Below, in pieces: positions 7,118-15,734 of a DNA stretch of 64,000 bases. Origin of the DNA: Acetobacter sp. (GTDB lineage: Bacteria; Pseudomonadota; Alphaproteobacteria; RF32; CAG-239); the NCBI GenBank assembly GCA_023665325.1, contig JAMPED010000004.1, positions 1 to 64,000 on the forward strand. Direction: 5' to 3'. The notes under the pieces were generated by a model, which saw only the letters and a program-made list of their open reading frames with translations, did no database searches and was not told the DNA's origin. Position 1 is the first letter of the stretch; each line of letters starts with the position of its first letter. A program made the position numbers and the translations under genes.

Positions 7118-7312
7118 ATGGAGAAGAAACAATTCGGACCAATAGACGTTGAAAAATATAAGACTAATGCACGGACATTGGTGCAACTACATTTGAAGCC
7201 ATACCGTTTGGCGCAGGTAGATGAAATGGCTGAAAGGCTAGGCATCCCACGCACAAAAGTTATTATGGCGATTTTAGACGCTTACTTTGATGAGCAGTCA
7301 ACACAAGAATAA
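7118..7312 (+). CDS. Ribbon-helix-helix-like DNA-binding protein
   Basis: This 64-residue protein has a basic N-terminal strand (LVQLHLKPYRL, about residues 22-32) followed by two predicted helices (QVDEMAERLG, then PRTKVIMAILDAYF). That order is the pattern of CopG/Arc ribbon-helix-helix repressors, which bind short palindromes as dimers through the strand. AAAGGAG precedes the ATG. The many palindromes in nearby intergenic DNA (6139, 6578, 10342) are candidate targets, but that link is inference. Confidence 0.55.
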   Translation: MEKKQFGPIDVEKYKTNARTLVQLHLKPYRLAQVDEMAERLGIPRTKVIMAILDAYFDEQSTQE

Positions 7313-7326
7313 GAAAAGGAGAAAAT

Positions 7327-7866
7327 ATGGAAAAATACTTAGATTCACAAAAAGAAAATTACCCTCATCTATACACGGTAACGGACCCCTGTTATCTATT
7401 GGATAATGAACGATGGCAGAAGTGTTGCCGAAAAGCAGACGAAGCAGGTAAAGCGCAAGGTATGCGTGATTGGGACTTTGATGCGTTTAATAAGGCAGTC
7501 GAAGACGAACTTCGGTCCATATCTGGAGGTTTTGTTTATGTGTGTGGCACAGGTTTTGGGGATTGGGAAAATCGTATTTATGCCGCTAGCCGTCCAGAAA
7601 AGGTCATCATAAAACAGGCTTGTTTTGGCGCGGATGCAGGTATGGTTTGCGTTGTTGAGGTAACAGATAAACTCGAAGATTATCTAGAACATGAATACAC
7701 AGACAACTCATTTGCTATTGGTGCGTTTTTCCGCTCTAAAGAACCTGTTGACTATGTAGTTACTCTAGGTAGTAGAAGCTGGGAGGTTTTGCAAATTGCC
7801 ATTACTAATGGCGGCGTAGTGAGAACCGAAGACGACCTGGATACGGACTACGAAGACGAAGAGTAG
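7327..7866 (+). CDS. Conserved phage protein of unknown function, 179 aa
   Basis: The sequence begins with VTDPCYLLDNERW and continues with GTGFGDWENRIY and FGADAGMVCVVE, a motif order I associate with an uncharacterised family common in Gram-positive phages. There is no membrane segment and the tail is very acidic (DLDTDYEDEE). An AAAAGGAG site precedes the ATG and the gene closes its operon. No catalytic role can be assigned. Confidence 0.75.
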   Translation: MEKYLDSQKENYPHLYTVTDPCYLLDNERWQKCCRKADEAGKAQGMRDWDFDAFNKAVEDELRSISGGFVYVCGTGFGDWENRIYAASRPEKVIIKQACFGADAGMVCVVEVTDKLEDYLEHEYTDNSFAIGAFFRSKEPVDYVVTLGSRSWEVLQIAITNGGVVRTEDDLDTDYEDEE

Positions 7867-7917
7867 TTATGCTTATTTCTAAGTTATTGCCATTCTGTAT
7901 AACTCGTGTTAAAATAC

Positions 7918-7946
7918 TTGCATTTTCTGTAGGAATGATATATAAT
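7918..7946 (+). promoter_or_regulatory. Early promoter, operon 8008-10302
   Basis: TTGCAT-17-TATAAT in the AATGATATATAAT context, with ACTCGTGTTAAAA upstream of the -35 matching the shared box. The leader TAATAACATAATATAAAAG is the same as after the promoter at 4571. Confidence 0.88.
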
Positions 7947-8007
7947 AATAACATAATATAAAAGTAAGCATAAGAAAGGAACAAAATAAAATGCTAGAAA
8001 GGAGAAC

Positions 8008-8826
8008 ATGGCTAATTTAGCAGAGTGTTCGGTCCGCATCAAAGTAAATGACTTGCCGAAGTTTAAGGGTCTAGTGCGCATCGTAGATAGGAGCGCAGAA
8101 ACTGTCTATACCGTAGAAGCCTTTTACTCGGCAGAACCTAGCGGTCCGACAAAATATAAGCTCGTTTTGAAAGGTGGTGGTGGAGAAATCTGCCCACGAC
8201 CACAAGATGTCGCAGAAGCCTACGAAAAAGTAGGAGAAGACGAGTGGAAGAAAATTAAAGTTAGCGATATTGCAACCAAGAAAATTGAGCGATATGTAGG
8301 CGGCGAAGAAACTCGCTTGAATATTTGGTACGAAACCGCAAAAGTAGTTGACTGGCGAGAAGTGTTTGTTGCTAGTGATACAGAGTGCGTATTGCTAGAT
8401 TGCAATGAAATACACCGATTGACAGGTAGTTATCCAAGCATTGTAGAAACTTCTGGAGCAGACATTGGCAAAGAGTCTATTGAACTTATGTTTTTGTCTA
8501 AATGGGACTTTCCAGAGCCACTAGAATCTGCGTTGAATAAACTTGCACTAGACAAAGATGGAAATGTGCTTGCAGAATGGCAAGGAGCAATGAGCGAACC
8601 AGGTATGATGGCGGCCACAGATGAGTTAGGAACAGCAGATTTAGGTTTATACATCCAATGGCTAGCACGATGCCAAAACTGCTATGACATTATGGAAGAG
8701 GGGCTTAACTCAGAAGCAGAAGCTGAAAACTATACTTGCGATAACTGCAAAGACGAAGACGGTCAACCAACACATTGTTTTGGCGAGCCTTATGTAAACG
8801 CCTATAAATCAACTAATGGAAAGTAG
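8008..8826 (+). CDS. Hypothetical protein, 272 aa, with C-terminal CxxC pairs
   Basis: GAAAGGAG precedes the ATG. The first 130 residues look beta-rich. The C-terminus holds a CQNCY pair and, about 24 residues later, CDNCKD, which together could bind one zinc ion. No family is recognised. Co-transcription with an HTH protein gene (9805) suggests a role in early takeover of the host, without specific support. Confidence 0.72.
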   Translation: MANLAECSVRIKVNDLPKFKGLVRIVDRSAETVYTVEAFYSAEPSGPTKYKLVLKGGGGEICPRPQDVAEAYEKVGEDEWKKIKVSDIATKKIERYVGGEETRLNIWYETAKVVDWREVFVASDTECVLLDCNEIHRLTGSYPSIVETSGADIGKESIELMFLSKWDFPEPLESALNKLALDKDGNVLAEWQGAMSEPGMMAATDELGTADLGLYIQWLARCQNCYDIMEEGLNSEAEAENYTCDNCKDEDGQPTHCFGEPYVNAYKSTNGK

Positions 8827-8835
8827 AAATAAATA

Positions 8836-9786
8836 ATGGGACAATATTACAACATCGCTACAAGCGATACAAGGAACGGAAAAATTATTTGTCACTCTGT
8901 GCAAGTTAAGAACAATGACTACACAGGCATTAAATTGCTTGAACATTCTTATTACAACAATTACACAATGAACGCCGTGTGTGCGTTCTTGTTTAAGAAC
9001 CCACAATACATTGCGTGGGTGGGCGATTATAGCAATGACGATACTAGGGCGCCCGAAGCTCTACGTAAAAGGTTGCATAAAGCCTGTTGGTGTGAGGGGG
9101 CAGAAGAAGAGTCTTGGGACAAAGTGGAGTCTAACAAGGAATGGAAATTCTTAGTTAACCACACAAAATGCACTTACATTGACTTGAACAAACACTTTGA
9201 AATGAGTCATGAAGACGACACTTGGAGTTCAGGCGATTATATCTGTATCCATCCACTGTCATTACTCGTTGCAATCGGCAATGGTATGGGTGGGGGCGAC
9301 TACCATGAGGAATATGTCAACTATCATTATACGGGCAGCTGGGCGTGGGATAAGATTAGCATCGAGGCTGAAGCTCCAGAGCATTTTTCAGAAACGATAT
9401 GTCCGTTTACAGAAACGCGTGACGACTCTAAAAAAGCAGAACTAAACAATTTGACGCATACTAACCTTGCAATGGAAGAGTCACAGGCAGACTGTGTTCA
9501 TATTCAAGGCGCAGATTATGCTCGTAGCTACATCGACGCAAGTTGGGGCGAAACAAAATTCTATATGTTGGTACAAAAAGATGCTGGTGGGGATATCGAG
9601 CTAGCGGTTGACGCAGGCGAAAATGGGCGGAAAAACTTAGAATATATGCGCGACAACGAGTATGATAAAGCATACGGATATGCAATTGTCGAAGTTTCGG
9701 CAAGCGACTATTTCTCAGTTGGTGTCGGGCTATGCTATGACCTATTAGACCTTGCAACCGATGCGATAAGAAATAGAGAGTATTAA
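8836..9786 (+). CDS. Conserved phage protein of unknown function, 316 aa
   Basis: It starts MGQYYNIATSDTRNGKIICH and contains LEHSYYNNYTMNAVCAFL and a GNGMGGGDYHEEY loop. The N-terminal MGQYY...LMEHSY-type pattern recurs in uncharacterised proteins of Gram-positive phages. The ribosome site is weak (GAAAG), and the gene starts 9 bp after its neighbour. Acidic, aromatic-rich, no membrane segment. Function is unknown. Confidence 0.75.
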   Translation: MGQYYNIATSDTRNGKIICHSVQVKNNDYTGIKLLEHSYYNNYTMNAVCAFLFKNPQYIAWVGDYSNDDTRAPEALRKRLHKACWCEGAEEESWDKVESNKEWKFLVNHTKCTYIDLNKHFEMSHEDDTWSSGDYICIHPLSLLVAIGNGMGGGDYHEEYVNYHYTGSWAWDKISIEAEAPEHFSETICPFTETRDDSKKAELNNLTHTNLAMEESQADCVHIQGADYARSYIDASWGETKFYMLVQKDAGGDIELAVDAGENGRKNLEYMRDNEYDKAYGYAIVEVSASDYFSVGVGLCYDLLDLATDAIRNREY

Positions 9787-9804
9787 ATAACACAAGGAGT
9801 ATAT

Positions 9805-10302
9805 ATGGGTAAAGGTAAACGATTAAGGGAAAGCGACCGAAACCAGATTCGGCAACTGCTTGCACACGGACGAACCTATAAAGAAATTAGAACTATTACG
9901 GGCTTTAGTCTATCTACTATTGCACGATGTCGTACAGGTGTTGTGCAATTAGCAGATGGTAGCGAAGTGCGAACTATGTCTCCACCAAAACCGCGTAAGC
10001 CAGAAAACAAACTTTTACACGCATTACCAGACAAACCTATCCAGAAGACGGTCACAAAACGGTCTAAGTTCATTAACGGCGTGTTAGTGGATGTAGACGA
10101 CATACCACAAGAAGCCGAACAAGTTTTGACAAAAGTGGATGATGTCTTCAACTTCTTACTACAAATGGACCCCACAGAGTTTCGGATTTTTATTCGCAAT
10201 GTGCGTAAGGCTCGATTCGCTAACAAGAACTATATGGCTAAACTGGAGAAACTAGAAGCTCTTAAAAATACTGCTTTAAGCATTAAAAACCCTGCAAAAT
10301 AG
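9805..10302 (+). CDS. Helix-turn-helix DNA-binding protein
   Basis: The N-terminal 45 residues read as a helix-turn-helix: SDRNQIRQLLAHGRTYKEI followed by TGFSLSTIARCRTG, close to the resolvase or transposase-type HTH in which a short glycine turn precedes the recognition helix. The C-terminal 70 residues are basic and helical. AAGGAG precedes the ATG. It is the last gene of its operon, just before a long inverted repeat whose loop holds the AGTATAACTATACT palindrome, so self-regulation is possible. Confidence 0.6.
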   Translation: MGKGKRLRESDRNQIRQLLAHGRTYKEIRTITGFSLSTIARCRTGVVQLADGSEVRTMSPPKPRKPENKLLHALPDKPIQKTVTKRSKFINGVLVDVDDIPQEAEQVLTKVDDVFNFLLQMDPTEFRIFIRNVRKARFANKNYMAKLEKLEALKNTALSIKNPAK

Positions 10303-10312
10303 CGCATTTTAT

Positions 10313-10379
10313 CGCGTTGTAAGCGCACTCTACGCATAAAAAGTATAACTATACTGTCATTATGTAGAGTGCGCTTTTT
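10313..10379. terminator. Terminator and hairpin family, copy 2
   Basis: A 13-bp perfect stem (10321-10333 with 10364-10376) is followed by T5. Its loop contains the perfect form AGTATAACTATACT (10342-10355), and CGCGTTGTAAGC (10313-10324) overlaps the left arm. It acts as a terminator for the operon, and the loop palindrome may be an operator. Confidence 0.75.
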
Positions 10380-10429
10380 GCAAGAGTATAGTAGCATATT
10401 GATAATCTTTACAATTCGTGTTAAAATAC

Positions 10430-10458
10430 TTGCATTTTCTTTAAGAATGATATATAAT
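10430..10458 (+). promoter_or_regulatory. Early promoter, operon 10519-12533
   Basis: TTGCAT-17-TATAAT in the shared context, with AATTCGTGTTAAAA upstream. Confidence 0.88.
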
Positions 10459-10518
10459 TATATTAAGTAGTTAAAGCAAACAAGGAACAAAAAAATAACT
10501 ACTAGAAAGGAGAAGAAT

Positions 10519-10893
10519 ATGGGCTTTACAAACTGGCAATTAAGCAATATCAACAGAAAGTTAAAGTTCATGACTAATGAGCCTAGCACGGCTCCAAGCA
10601 TCTTCTCGCCAAAAGTTAAAAAGTCACAACCGAAGTTGACTGTAGAAAGCGCAAGAATTGCAGAGCGCAAATTGTTTATCCGTTATGCAATTGGCGTGGA
10701 CGAACATAAAACTTCTAAAGATGCAAAAATTATGCTTGTAGAAGCACAACGCGACTTCGTAAATGACAACTTTAAGCGAGATTTCGGGGAAGAAGCAATT
10801 TCCCAAGATTTTTTAGATGAAGTTAAGCGCAAAGTTTTTGGCGGAGGGGCAGGTGGAGGTTTTGCGCAAAAGTATGGGAGGAAGAATGGATAG
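10519..10893 (+). CDS. Hypothetical protein, 124 aa
   Basis: GAAAGGAG precedes the ATG. A basic, helical protein ending in a glycine-rich stretch (GGGAGGGFAQKYG). It overlaps the next gene by 8 bp, so it may work with the FtsK-like ATPase. No family is recognised. Confidence 0.7.
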   Translation: MGFTNWQLSNINRKLKFMTNEPSTAPSIFSPKVKKSQPKLTVESARIAERKLFIRYAIGVDEHKTSKDAKIMLVEAQRDFVNDNFKRDFGEEAISQDFLDEVKRKVFGGGAGGGFAQKYGRKNG

Positions 10894-11614
10894 TAAAAGG
10901 ACACTTTCTCTCTCAAACAAACTCAACAAACCTAAAAAATATAGTGGGGCAACAGTCAAGTTTGGTACGAACACCTTAGGACAACAGGTTCTACTAGACA
11001 TAGCAGAGCAAAAGCATATACTTATTGCAGGCGCCTCAGGATTTGGAAAAAGTGTAGCCACAAAGCACATTTTGGAACAACTCCGAGGCACAAAAAGCCT
11101 AGTGATTATTGGCGACCCAAAGCGCATTGAGTATAAGCAATTTGAAGACGATTTCGTTATCCGCACAGAGCAATGCGAAATAGAGGAACTAATTTTAGAT
11201 GTTGTGCGCGAAATGGACGAAAGGTATGAGGCTATGCGCCAAGCAGGAGTAGTTGACTTTAAGGCGATTAAAGTTGACCGAGTGATTTTAGTAATAGACG
11301 AGTTTGGTAGCTGGTATATGACTATTAAAGATAAGCTGGTAAAAGAAAGCCTAGTGCGCTTGCTTCAGCAAGGACGTGCGGCAGGAATTCATTGTATTTT
11401 TGCAACACAGCACGCAACAGGCAAATTCGTGCCAACAGAACTAAAGGTTAATATCGCTTGTCGCATTGCCTTTAGGCTTCCAACCGCAAGCGCAAGTCGT
11501 GTTGCACTTGATGAAAGTGGGGCAGAGCAACTGCGCGCGCCAGGGGAGTTTATAATGAAAACAGCGAGTGGCAATACAATTAAAGGAAAGATTACAGAGG
11601 GTAAATATGACTAA
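10886..11614 (+). CDS. FtsK/SpoIIIE-like P-loop DNA translocase
   Basis: The protein (242 aa from the GGGAGG-preceded ATG at 10886) has Walker A GASGFGKS near residues 52-59, then GDPKRIEY, Walker B VILVIDEFG and the sensor stretch FATQHATGKFVP, the order of FtsK/HerA-type translocase motor domains. The DNA-contacting gamma domain and membrane part of chromosomal FtsK are absent, giving a minimal motor. Such proteins pump double-stranded DNA; in plasmids and integrative elements they serve transfer or replication. A phage role could be early DNA import, replication or segregation. Confidence 0.8.
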   Translation: MDSKRTLSLSNKLNKPKKYSGATVKFGTNTLGQQVLLDIAEQKHILIAGASGFGKSVATKHILEQLRGTKSLVIIGDPKRIEYKQFEDDFVIRTEQCEIEELILDVVREMDERYEAMRQAGVVDFKAIKVDRVILVIDEFGSWYMTIKDKLVKESLVRLLQQGRAAGIHCIFATQHATGKFVPTELKVNIACRIAFRLPTASASRVALDESGAEQLRAPGEFIMKTASGNTIKGKITEGKYD

Positions 11615-11906
11615 GCCTAAATATCGCAAGTATTTTGAGGAATATATGGAATACTTGAATAAGGAAAATAAAGGAGGAGATTTAGACTTGACTTTACTTC
11701 GCACATTACAACAGCCAACGACAACTTCTATTAAGAAAAGCACTACACATATTTCTGGACTTTATCGGTTCAAAGATGGTAAGTTTATGCGTGTTTTTTA
11801 CGACAAGAGCGCAACTTTGCAAGAAGTTTTGTTGTCGCTATGCAATAAAGATAATCGCGTTTTAGCGATGATGACATTAAATAACGAGGAGAATAACAAT
11901 GATTAA
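11607..11906 (+). CDS. Hypothetical protein, 99 aa
   Basis: The start at 11607 is chosen for its AGAGG site and 8-bp overlap with the translocase gene. Basic N-terminus, mixed fold, no family recognised. Confidence 0.68.
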   Translation: MTKPKYRKYFEEYMEYLNKENKGGDLDLTLLRTLQQPTTTSIKKSTTHISGLYRFKDGKFMRVFYDKSATLQEVLLSLCNKDNRVLAMMTLNNEENNND

Positions 11907-12255
11907 AATTCATGAACACTTATCGGCACTTGACAAAGTTAAAAGCGACCTTAAAACTTTTGATAATGACGCGCTCATCTTTTTGGGTGCAGGGGGCGAA
12001 GAAGAGGAGTGGCGCAACGGTGTCAACGAGATGTTGGAGGAAGCCAATATCATTGAAAAAGGCAAGGGCTGGCAACATATTTATCGGTTTACAGCGCAAG
12101 GGGGCATTAAAATCCTAGTCTTCCCATTTGACGAACAAGTTGCGCCGGATATGGGTAAGTTAGCCATGTGGCGGTTACAGCACCGACATATGGATGCAAT
12201 GTGGCTGTCTGATTGGATGGACCAAAACGAATCTTGGGTAGAGGAGCAGGCATAA
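11899..12255 (+). CDS. Hypothetical protein, 118 aa
   Basis: GAGGAG precedes the ATG, with an overlap of 8 bp with the previous gene and a TAATG junction to the next. Acidic, tryptophan-rich towards the end. No family is recognised. Confidence 0.68.
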   Translation: MIKIHEHLSALDKVKSDLKTFDNDALIFLGAGGEEEEWRNGVNEMLEEANIIEKGKGWQHIYRFTAQGGIKILVFPFDEQVAPDMGKLAMWRLQHRHMDAMWLSDWMDQNESWVEEQA

Positions 12256-12533
12256 TGCAAAACAAGGCAGACGAAATTAAATGCTCGAACTGTGGCGCAC
12301 ATTTGAATCGGGTTGGGCTTATTGAGTATTGTAAATGTCGTGTATTGACTAGACCCAATTCATATTACCGCCCTCAAATCGTAGAAATAGGCGATAGTTT
12401 TGGATATGAATGCCCTAAGTGCAGATATGAGATTAAAACGGTAGATGCCGTAAAACTTATGACCGCTTTTAATAAAGCAGAGAAAACCAAAAAAGTCATA
12501 AGCGAATCGCGCTTGACAAACCATACAGATTGA
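12255..12533 (+). CDS. Small zinc-ribbon protein
   Basis: The start at 12255 (MQNKADEIKC) has GAGGAG upstream and shares a TAATG with the previous gene. CSNCG and, 17 residues later, CKC, followed by CPKCRYE further on, could form a zinc ribbon as seen in rubredoxin-like or transcription-factor-like phage proteins. The next promoter lies inside its 3' end. Confidence 0.65.
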   Translation: MQNKADEIKCSNCGAHLNRVGLIEYCKCRVLTRPNSYYRPQIVEIGDSFGYECPKCRYEIKTVDAVKLMTAFNKAEKTKKVISESRLTNHTD

Positions 12534-12541
12534 TATATAAT
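12513..12541 (+). promoter_or_regulatory. Early promoter, operon 12578-13103
   Basis: TTGACA-17-TATAAT; the stop codon of the previous gene forms the TGA of the TGATATATAAT context. Confidence 0.88.
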
Positions 12542-12577
12542 AATAATATAATAAAAGTAAGCATAGAAAGGAACAAT

Positions 12578-12757
12578 ATGCGAATTATATATAACGAATA
12601 TGAGAAGCGAGCTATTGCCGAAGCTTCTAACGAATATAAAATCTCTGCGCAAGTTATTGAAGACAACCTAACAGCAATGTTAGACGCAAACTTTGACCAA
12701 GACTTGCACGACCTATTAAATGAAAATGCAGAGGAACTGCGAAAGGAGGATAAATAA
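12578..12757 (+). CDS. Hypothetical protein, 59 aa
   Basis: GAAAGGAAC precedes the ATG at 12578; an earlier in-frame ATG overlaps the promoter itself and is rejected. A helical acidic small protein. Confidence 0.68.
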   Translation: MRIIYNEYEKRAIAEASNEYKISAQVIEDNLTAMLDANFDQDLHDLLNENAEELRKEDK

Positions 12758-12758
12758 T

Positions 12759-13103
12759 ATGGGACTACGACTACATTATGCAAAGAGATATGAAGTAGAG
12801 TGGGACGGCGGACACTTTAATTGGCGCAGTGAAGAGCTAGAGGAAGTCCTGCGAAACTGGGGTGTAGAAGTGTATTATGATAACGCAGATGACACCACAA
12901 GCAATATGGAAATCAATATGACACAAGTCGGAGAAAAGCTCAAAGAGTATGCCAAGAAAGGAACATCGGGGAAACAAGTGTTAGTTAAAAACGCAGGCGA
13001 CCCAGACTGGTGTATTACACTTGAAGATATGCGCGAATGGTATGCCGCAGTTATGAAATACGCCGACCTCAAAGGCGACTATGCCCATTTCGCTTGGTTC
13101 TAA
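12759..13103 (+). CDS. Hypothetical protein, 114 aa
   Basis: GAAAGGAGG precedes the ATG at 12759, one base after the previous stop. The N-terminal RLHYAKRYEVEWDGGHFNW and the acidic middle are distinctive, but no family is recognised. Confidence 0.7.
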   Translation: MGLRLHYAKRYEVEWDGGHFNWRSEELEEVLRNWGVEVYYDNADDTTSNMEINMTQVGEKLKEYAKKGTSGKQVLVKNAGDPDWCITLEDMREWYAAVMKYADLKGDYAHFAWF

Positions 13104-13129
13104 AAACTAGCATATATACATTAAAAAAT

Positions 13130-13213
13130 CGCATACAACAGCGCGTTTTGCCTTGTTGTATGCGCATTCTATATATTAAGTAGTATAACTATATACCTAG
13201 TTAAAGAGTGCGC
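13130..13213. terminator. Hairpin family, copy 3
   Basis: CGCATACAACA (13130-13140) pairs with TGTTGTATGCG (13154-13164). A second arm, GCGCATTCT (13162-13170), pairs with AGAGTGCGC (13205-13213) and encloses AGTATAACTATATA (13182-13195). The outer arm sequence matches that of copy 2 (GCGCACTCT). Confidence 0.6.
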
Positions 13214-13259
13214 ACATAGCGCGAATACTTGCATTGTTTTGCAATTCGTGTTAAAAGTC

Positions 13260-13288
13260 TTTACAAATCATTAAGAATGATATATAAT
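13260..13288 (+). promoter_or_regulatory. Early promoter, operon 13327-14564
   Basis: TTTACA-17-TATAAT; near-identical over about 50 bp to the promoter at 4571, including the AATTCGTGTTAAAA box. Confidence 0.88.
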
Positions 13289-13326
13289 AATAACATAATA
13301 ACATAAAGAAAGGATAATAAGAATAT

Positions 13327-13962
13327 ATGCAAATACATTATCAAAATAATAAAATCACACGAGAGGACGGCAAGGTTCTCTGCAACCTCGTTTACAACAT
13401 TACAGATAAATATGTTGGCGATTGCGAAATGTCAGCCCGTGTGTGGGCAGACCCAAATGCAGACCCAGAGTTAATTCTCAAAGCCGTCTGGAACCAAGTG
13501 GATACAGGCGAAAGTGCAGAACGGGCATTAGAGTCTGTAGAGCTGCTTGAGGCAGTAGTTTTGGAGCCAAACCTCAACGCAAATATGGAACGTATTATTG
13601 AATTGCGTGGGGCATATGCAGAAGCAGAAACGCAATTTGAGTGTCATAACAACCAAGTTAGCGGTTGTTGGAGTATTAGTGGTGACGCGTTTTGTGAAAA
13701 GTATAAACTTGACAACGGTAGCGCAGGCTACGCACAACTGATGGATAACACAGACTCTGTGGAGCAATTATACAGCGAAAACATCGCACGAGCAGAGGCT
13801 CTTGTCGGCACACTTACAGAGGAGCAGCAAAATAAACTACACGATAAAGCTGAAGAGGAAGTGTGCGAGGAGCAAGGAGCAGCCTACTGGAAGAACCTTA
13901 TGGAGCAAATTAACGAAGAAATTGAGAAACTAGAAAAGGAGACTAGCAATGAAAGTATCTAA
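13327..13962 (+). CDS. Hypothetical protein, 211 aa
   Basis: AAAGGATAA lies before the ATG. Acidic; the C-terminal third is strongly helical and probably coiled coil (NLMEQINEEIEKLEKET). A cysteine-bearing central region (ECHNNQVSGCWSISGDAFC) could form disulfides or bind metal. No family is recognised. Confidence 0.7.
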   Translation: MQIHYQNNKITREDGKVLCNLVYNITDKYVGDCEMSARVWADPNADPELILKAVWNQVDTGESAERALESVELLEAVVLEPNLNANMERIIELRGAYAEAETQFECHNNQVSGCWSISGDAFCEKYKLDNGSAGYAQLMDNTDSVEQLYSENIARAEALVGTLTEEQQNKLHDKAEEEVCEEQGAAYWKNLMEQINEEIEKLEKETSNESI

Positions 13963-14272
13963 TTGGGCGGAAGAATTAAAAGGAATACATTTAATCATCT
14001 TTAATAATTATCCAGACATTATCCGAAAAATGCACGAGTTTGAAGACGCCCCATACAAAGTATTATGGCCAGAGAGCGAAGATGAAGACGTAGAAGTTTT
14101 CCAGTGGTTTATTGCTGATATTGATTATGTAGATGCAGAGCGCCTTGACAAGCGCACAATGGGCGAAATTAAGTTTTATTACAGCGATGTATTAGATTTA
14201 TGGATTTTGCCAGTTATGCACTTTGGCACGCCGTGGACTGGAGTTCCAGTAAGAGTAAAGGAGGAACAATAA
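13949..14272 (+). CDS. Hypothetical protein, 107 aa
   Basis: AAAAGGAG precedes the ATG, with an overlap of 14 bp with the previous gene. Very acidic, which is typical of phage proteins that mimic DNA, but no such role is shown. Confidence 0.68.
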   Translation: MKVSNWAEELKGIHLIIFNNYPDIIRKMHEFEDAPYKVLWPESEDEDVEVFQWFIADIDYVDAERLDKRTMGEIKFYYSDVLDLWILPVMHFGTPWTGVPVRVKEEQ

Positions 14273-14273
14273 T

Positions 14274-14564
14274 ATGATTAACCCTACAAACAAAGAAATC
14301 ACAGACCAAACTCTGTTTACAATGCGAGATGAGGGCAGCGCAATGCCATATATGCTAGACGAGGAAAGTGTCCAGCAATTTGACCTGTTTAACCTTGTGC
14401 TCAAAGCGCACGATTACACGCAACGACGAGGTATCCCATATGCAGATGTGACACTGATAGACCTGCAAGACACCTACAGAATGTTAGGCAATATGACGCC
14501 GCAAGAGCTTGCGGAATGGGTAGAAGCTGTACTAGAGGTTGAGCTAACGGTTATTGACGAATAG
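14274..14564 (+). CDS. Hypothetical protein, 96 aa
   Basis: AAAGGAGG precedes the ATG. Acidic, helical, no family recognised. It ends just beyond the -35 of the next promoter. Confidence 0.68.
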   Translation: MINPTNKEITDQTLFTMRDEGSAMPYMLDEESVQQFDLFNLVLKAHDYTQRRGIPYADVTLIDLQDTYRMLGNMTPQELAEWVEAVLEVELTVIDE

Positions 14565-14582
14565 CTACATCTAAAGTATAAT
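14554..14582 (+). promoter_or_regulatory. Promoter, operon 14615-16558
   Basis: TTGACG-17-TATAAT, the -35 lying inside the end of the preceding gene. Confidence 0.75.
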
Positions 14583-14614
14583 AAAAACATTAGGAAAGGA
14601 GGATAGCAAAAAAA

Positions 14615-15133
14615 ATGAGTGATAACATTAGAGCCGTAGTCGGTCGGCTAGGAGGTTTGGTAAAGAACCCCAATAAAGGTTTTGGTACGAACACAGACCT
14701 AAGTAAAGTAGCAGGCAAAAAAGGTGGTATGGTGTCTAGACGTGGCGTTAATTTTGCAACGCACCAGCACAACCTAGACAACTTGTTCAAGACTTGGCAC
14801 ATAAAAGATTGGGCAGACATTTTCTGGTCATTTGAACCAGAAATTGAGACTGGAGATGACGGGGAAGGTCACCAAGAAATGTATGTGCGCAACTACGAAC
14901 AGCTTGTAGATACGGTAGTAGAAACCTTGACAGACTGTTATGTAGAAGACTACGAAAACGATTTTGTTGAGATTAGTGATAAACTAGCGCAACGCATACA
15001 AGAGTACATCAAGCAATTCGTGGACGAAATTGAGGGAAATATACACGACCAGTTAATAGAAGACCAGCGCAACTATACAGACACTATTGACAGCTGGAGG
15101 CAAGACTATTATGACCTCGTCCATCCCGAATAA
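14615..15133 (+). CDS. Hypothetical protein with KGG-like N-terminus, 172 aa
   Basis: GGAAAGGAGG precedes the ATG. The N-terminus (GRLGGLV...KVAGKKGGMVSRRG) resembles the glycine/lysine repeats of KGG stress proteins or phage basic tails. The remaining 120 residues are acidic and helical. No function can be assigned. Confidence 0.68.
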   Translation: MSDNIRAVVGRLGGLVKNPNKGFGTNTDLSKVAGKKGGMVSRRGVNFATHQHNLDNLFKTWHIKDWADIFWSFEPEIETGDDGEGHQEMYVRNYEQLVDTVVETLTDCYVEDYENDFVEISDKLAQRIQEYIKQFVDEIEGNIHDQLIEDQRNYTDTIDSWRQDYYDLVHPE

Positions 15134-15734
15134 AAGCGCTCGGCTGTTATCGTTGGCACAAATGTATGCAAGGGGTTGGACTAAGCGTCAAATTTGGCGC
15201 ATTAACCCTCCGCATATTTGGCGGAACGGTATGCCCGTATTTTATCGTAAAGACATTCTAAAAATAGAGCGCACAAGACTTTGGCAAATGCGACGCAAGC
15301 ATAACAAGCAAAAAGCATATCGAGCGCCGCATCAAATTCAAGAAGCTGTTGCTACTGCACAATGTTTTCCGATAAATATATATCAAGTAAAGAGCATTTT
15401 AAGTTGGGCGCAAAAAAGGCACTTAGAAGAAATTGAACAAAAAGGCGAAGTTTGCTATAACCCAGAGGACATCACAGATGATGTTCGCGCAAGATGGGCA
15501 GTAAACTTGCTAAGACATAAAGTCAATGGCTATGATAGGGCCATTGACACACTACAAAAACAACAGCACCCCATTGGACGGCTACTTTATATAGTATATA
15601 AAGTGCGGATTTTGGAAAATATCGCAAATATGTATCCAGAACTCGTTTTGGAGTGCCAACAACAAATTAACTTGGCGTTATCAACATCGCCACAATTAGA
15701 GGAGTATTATGAAGAAATCGGATTTGAACAATAA
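15111..15734 (+). CDS. Basic hypothetical protein, 207 aa
   Basis: The ATG at 15111 has GGAGG about 10 bp upstream, and the gene overlaps its neighbour by 23 bp. The N-terminus (SLAQMYARGWTKRQIWRI) looks like the start of a small helix-turn-helix in a basic region, so DNA binding is possible. The middle and C-terminus are helical. No family is recognised. Confidence 0.65.
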   Translation: MTSSIPNKSARLLSLAQMYARGWTKRQIWRINPPHIWRNGMPVFYRKDILKIERTRLWQMRRKHNKQKAYRAPHQIQEAVATAQCFPINIYQVKSILSWAQKRHLEEIEQKGEVCYNPEDITDDVRARWAVNLLRHKVNGYDRAIDTLQKQQHPIGRLLYIVYKVRILENIANMYPELVLECQQQINLALSTSPQLEEYYEEIGFEQ

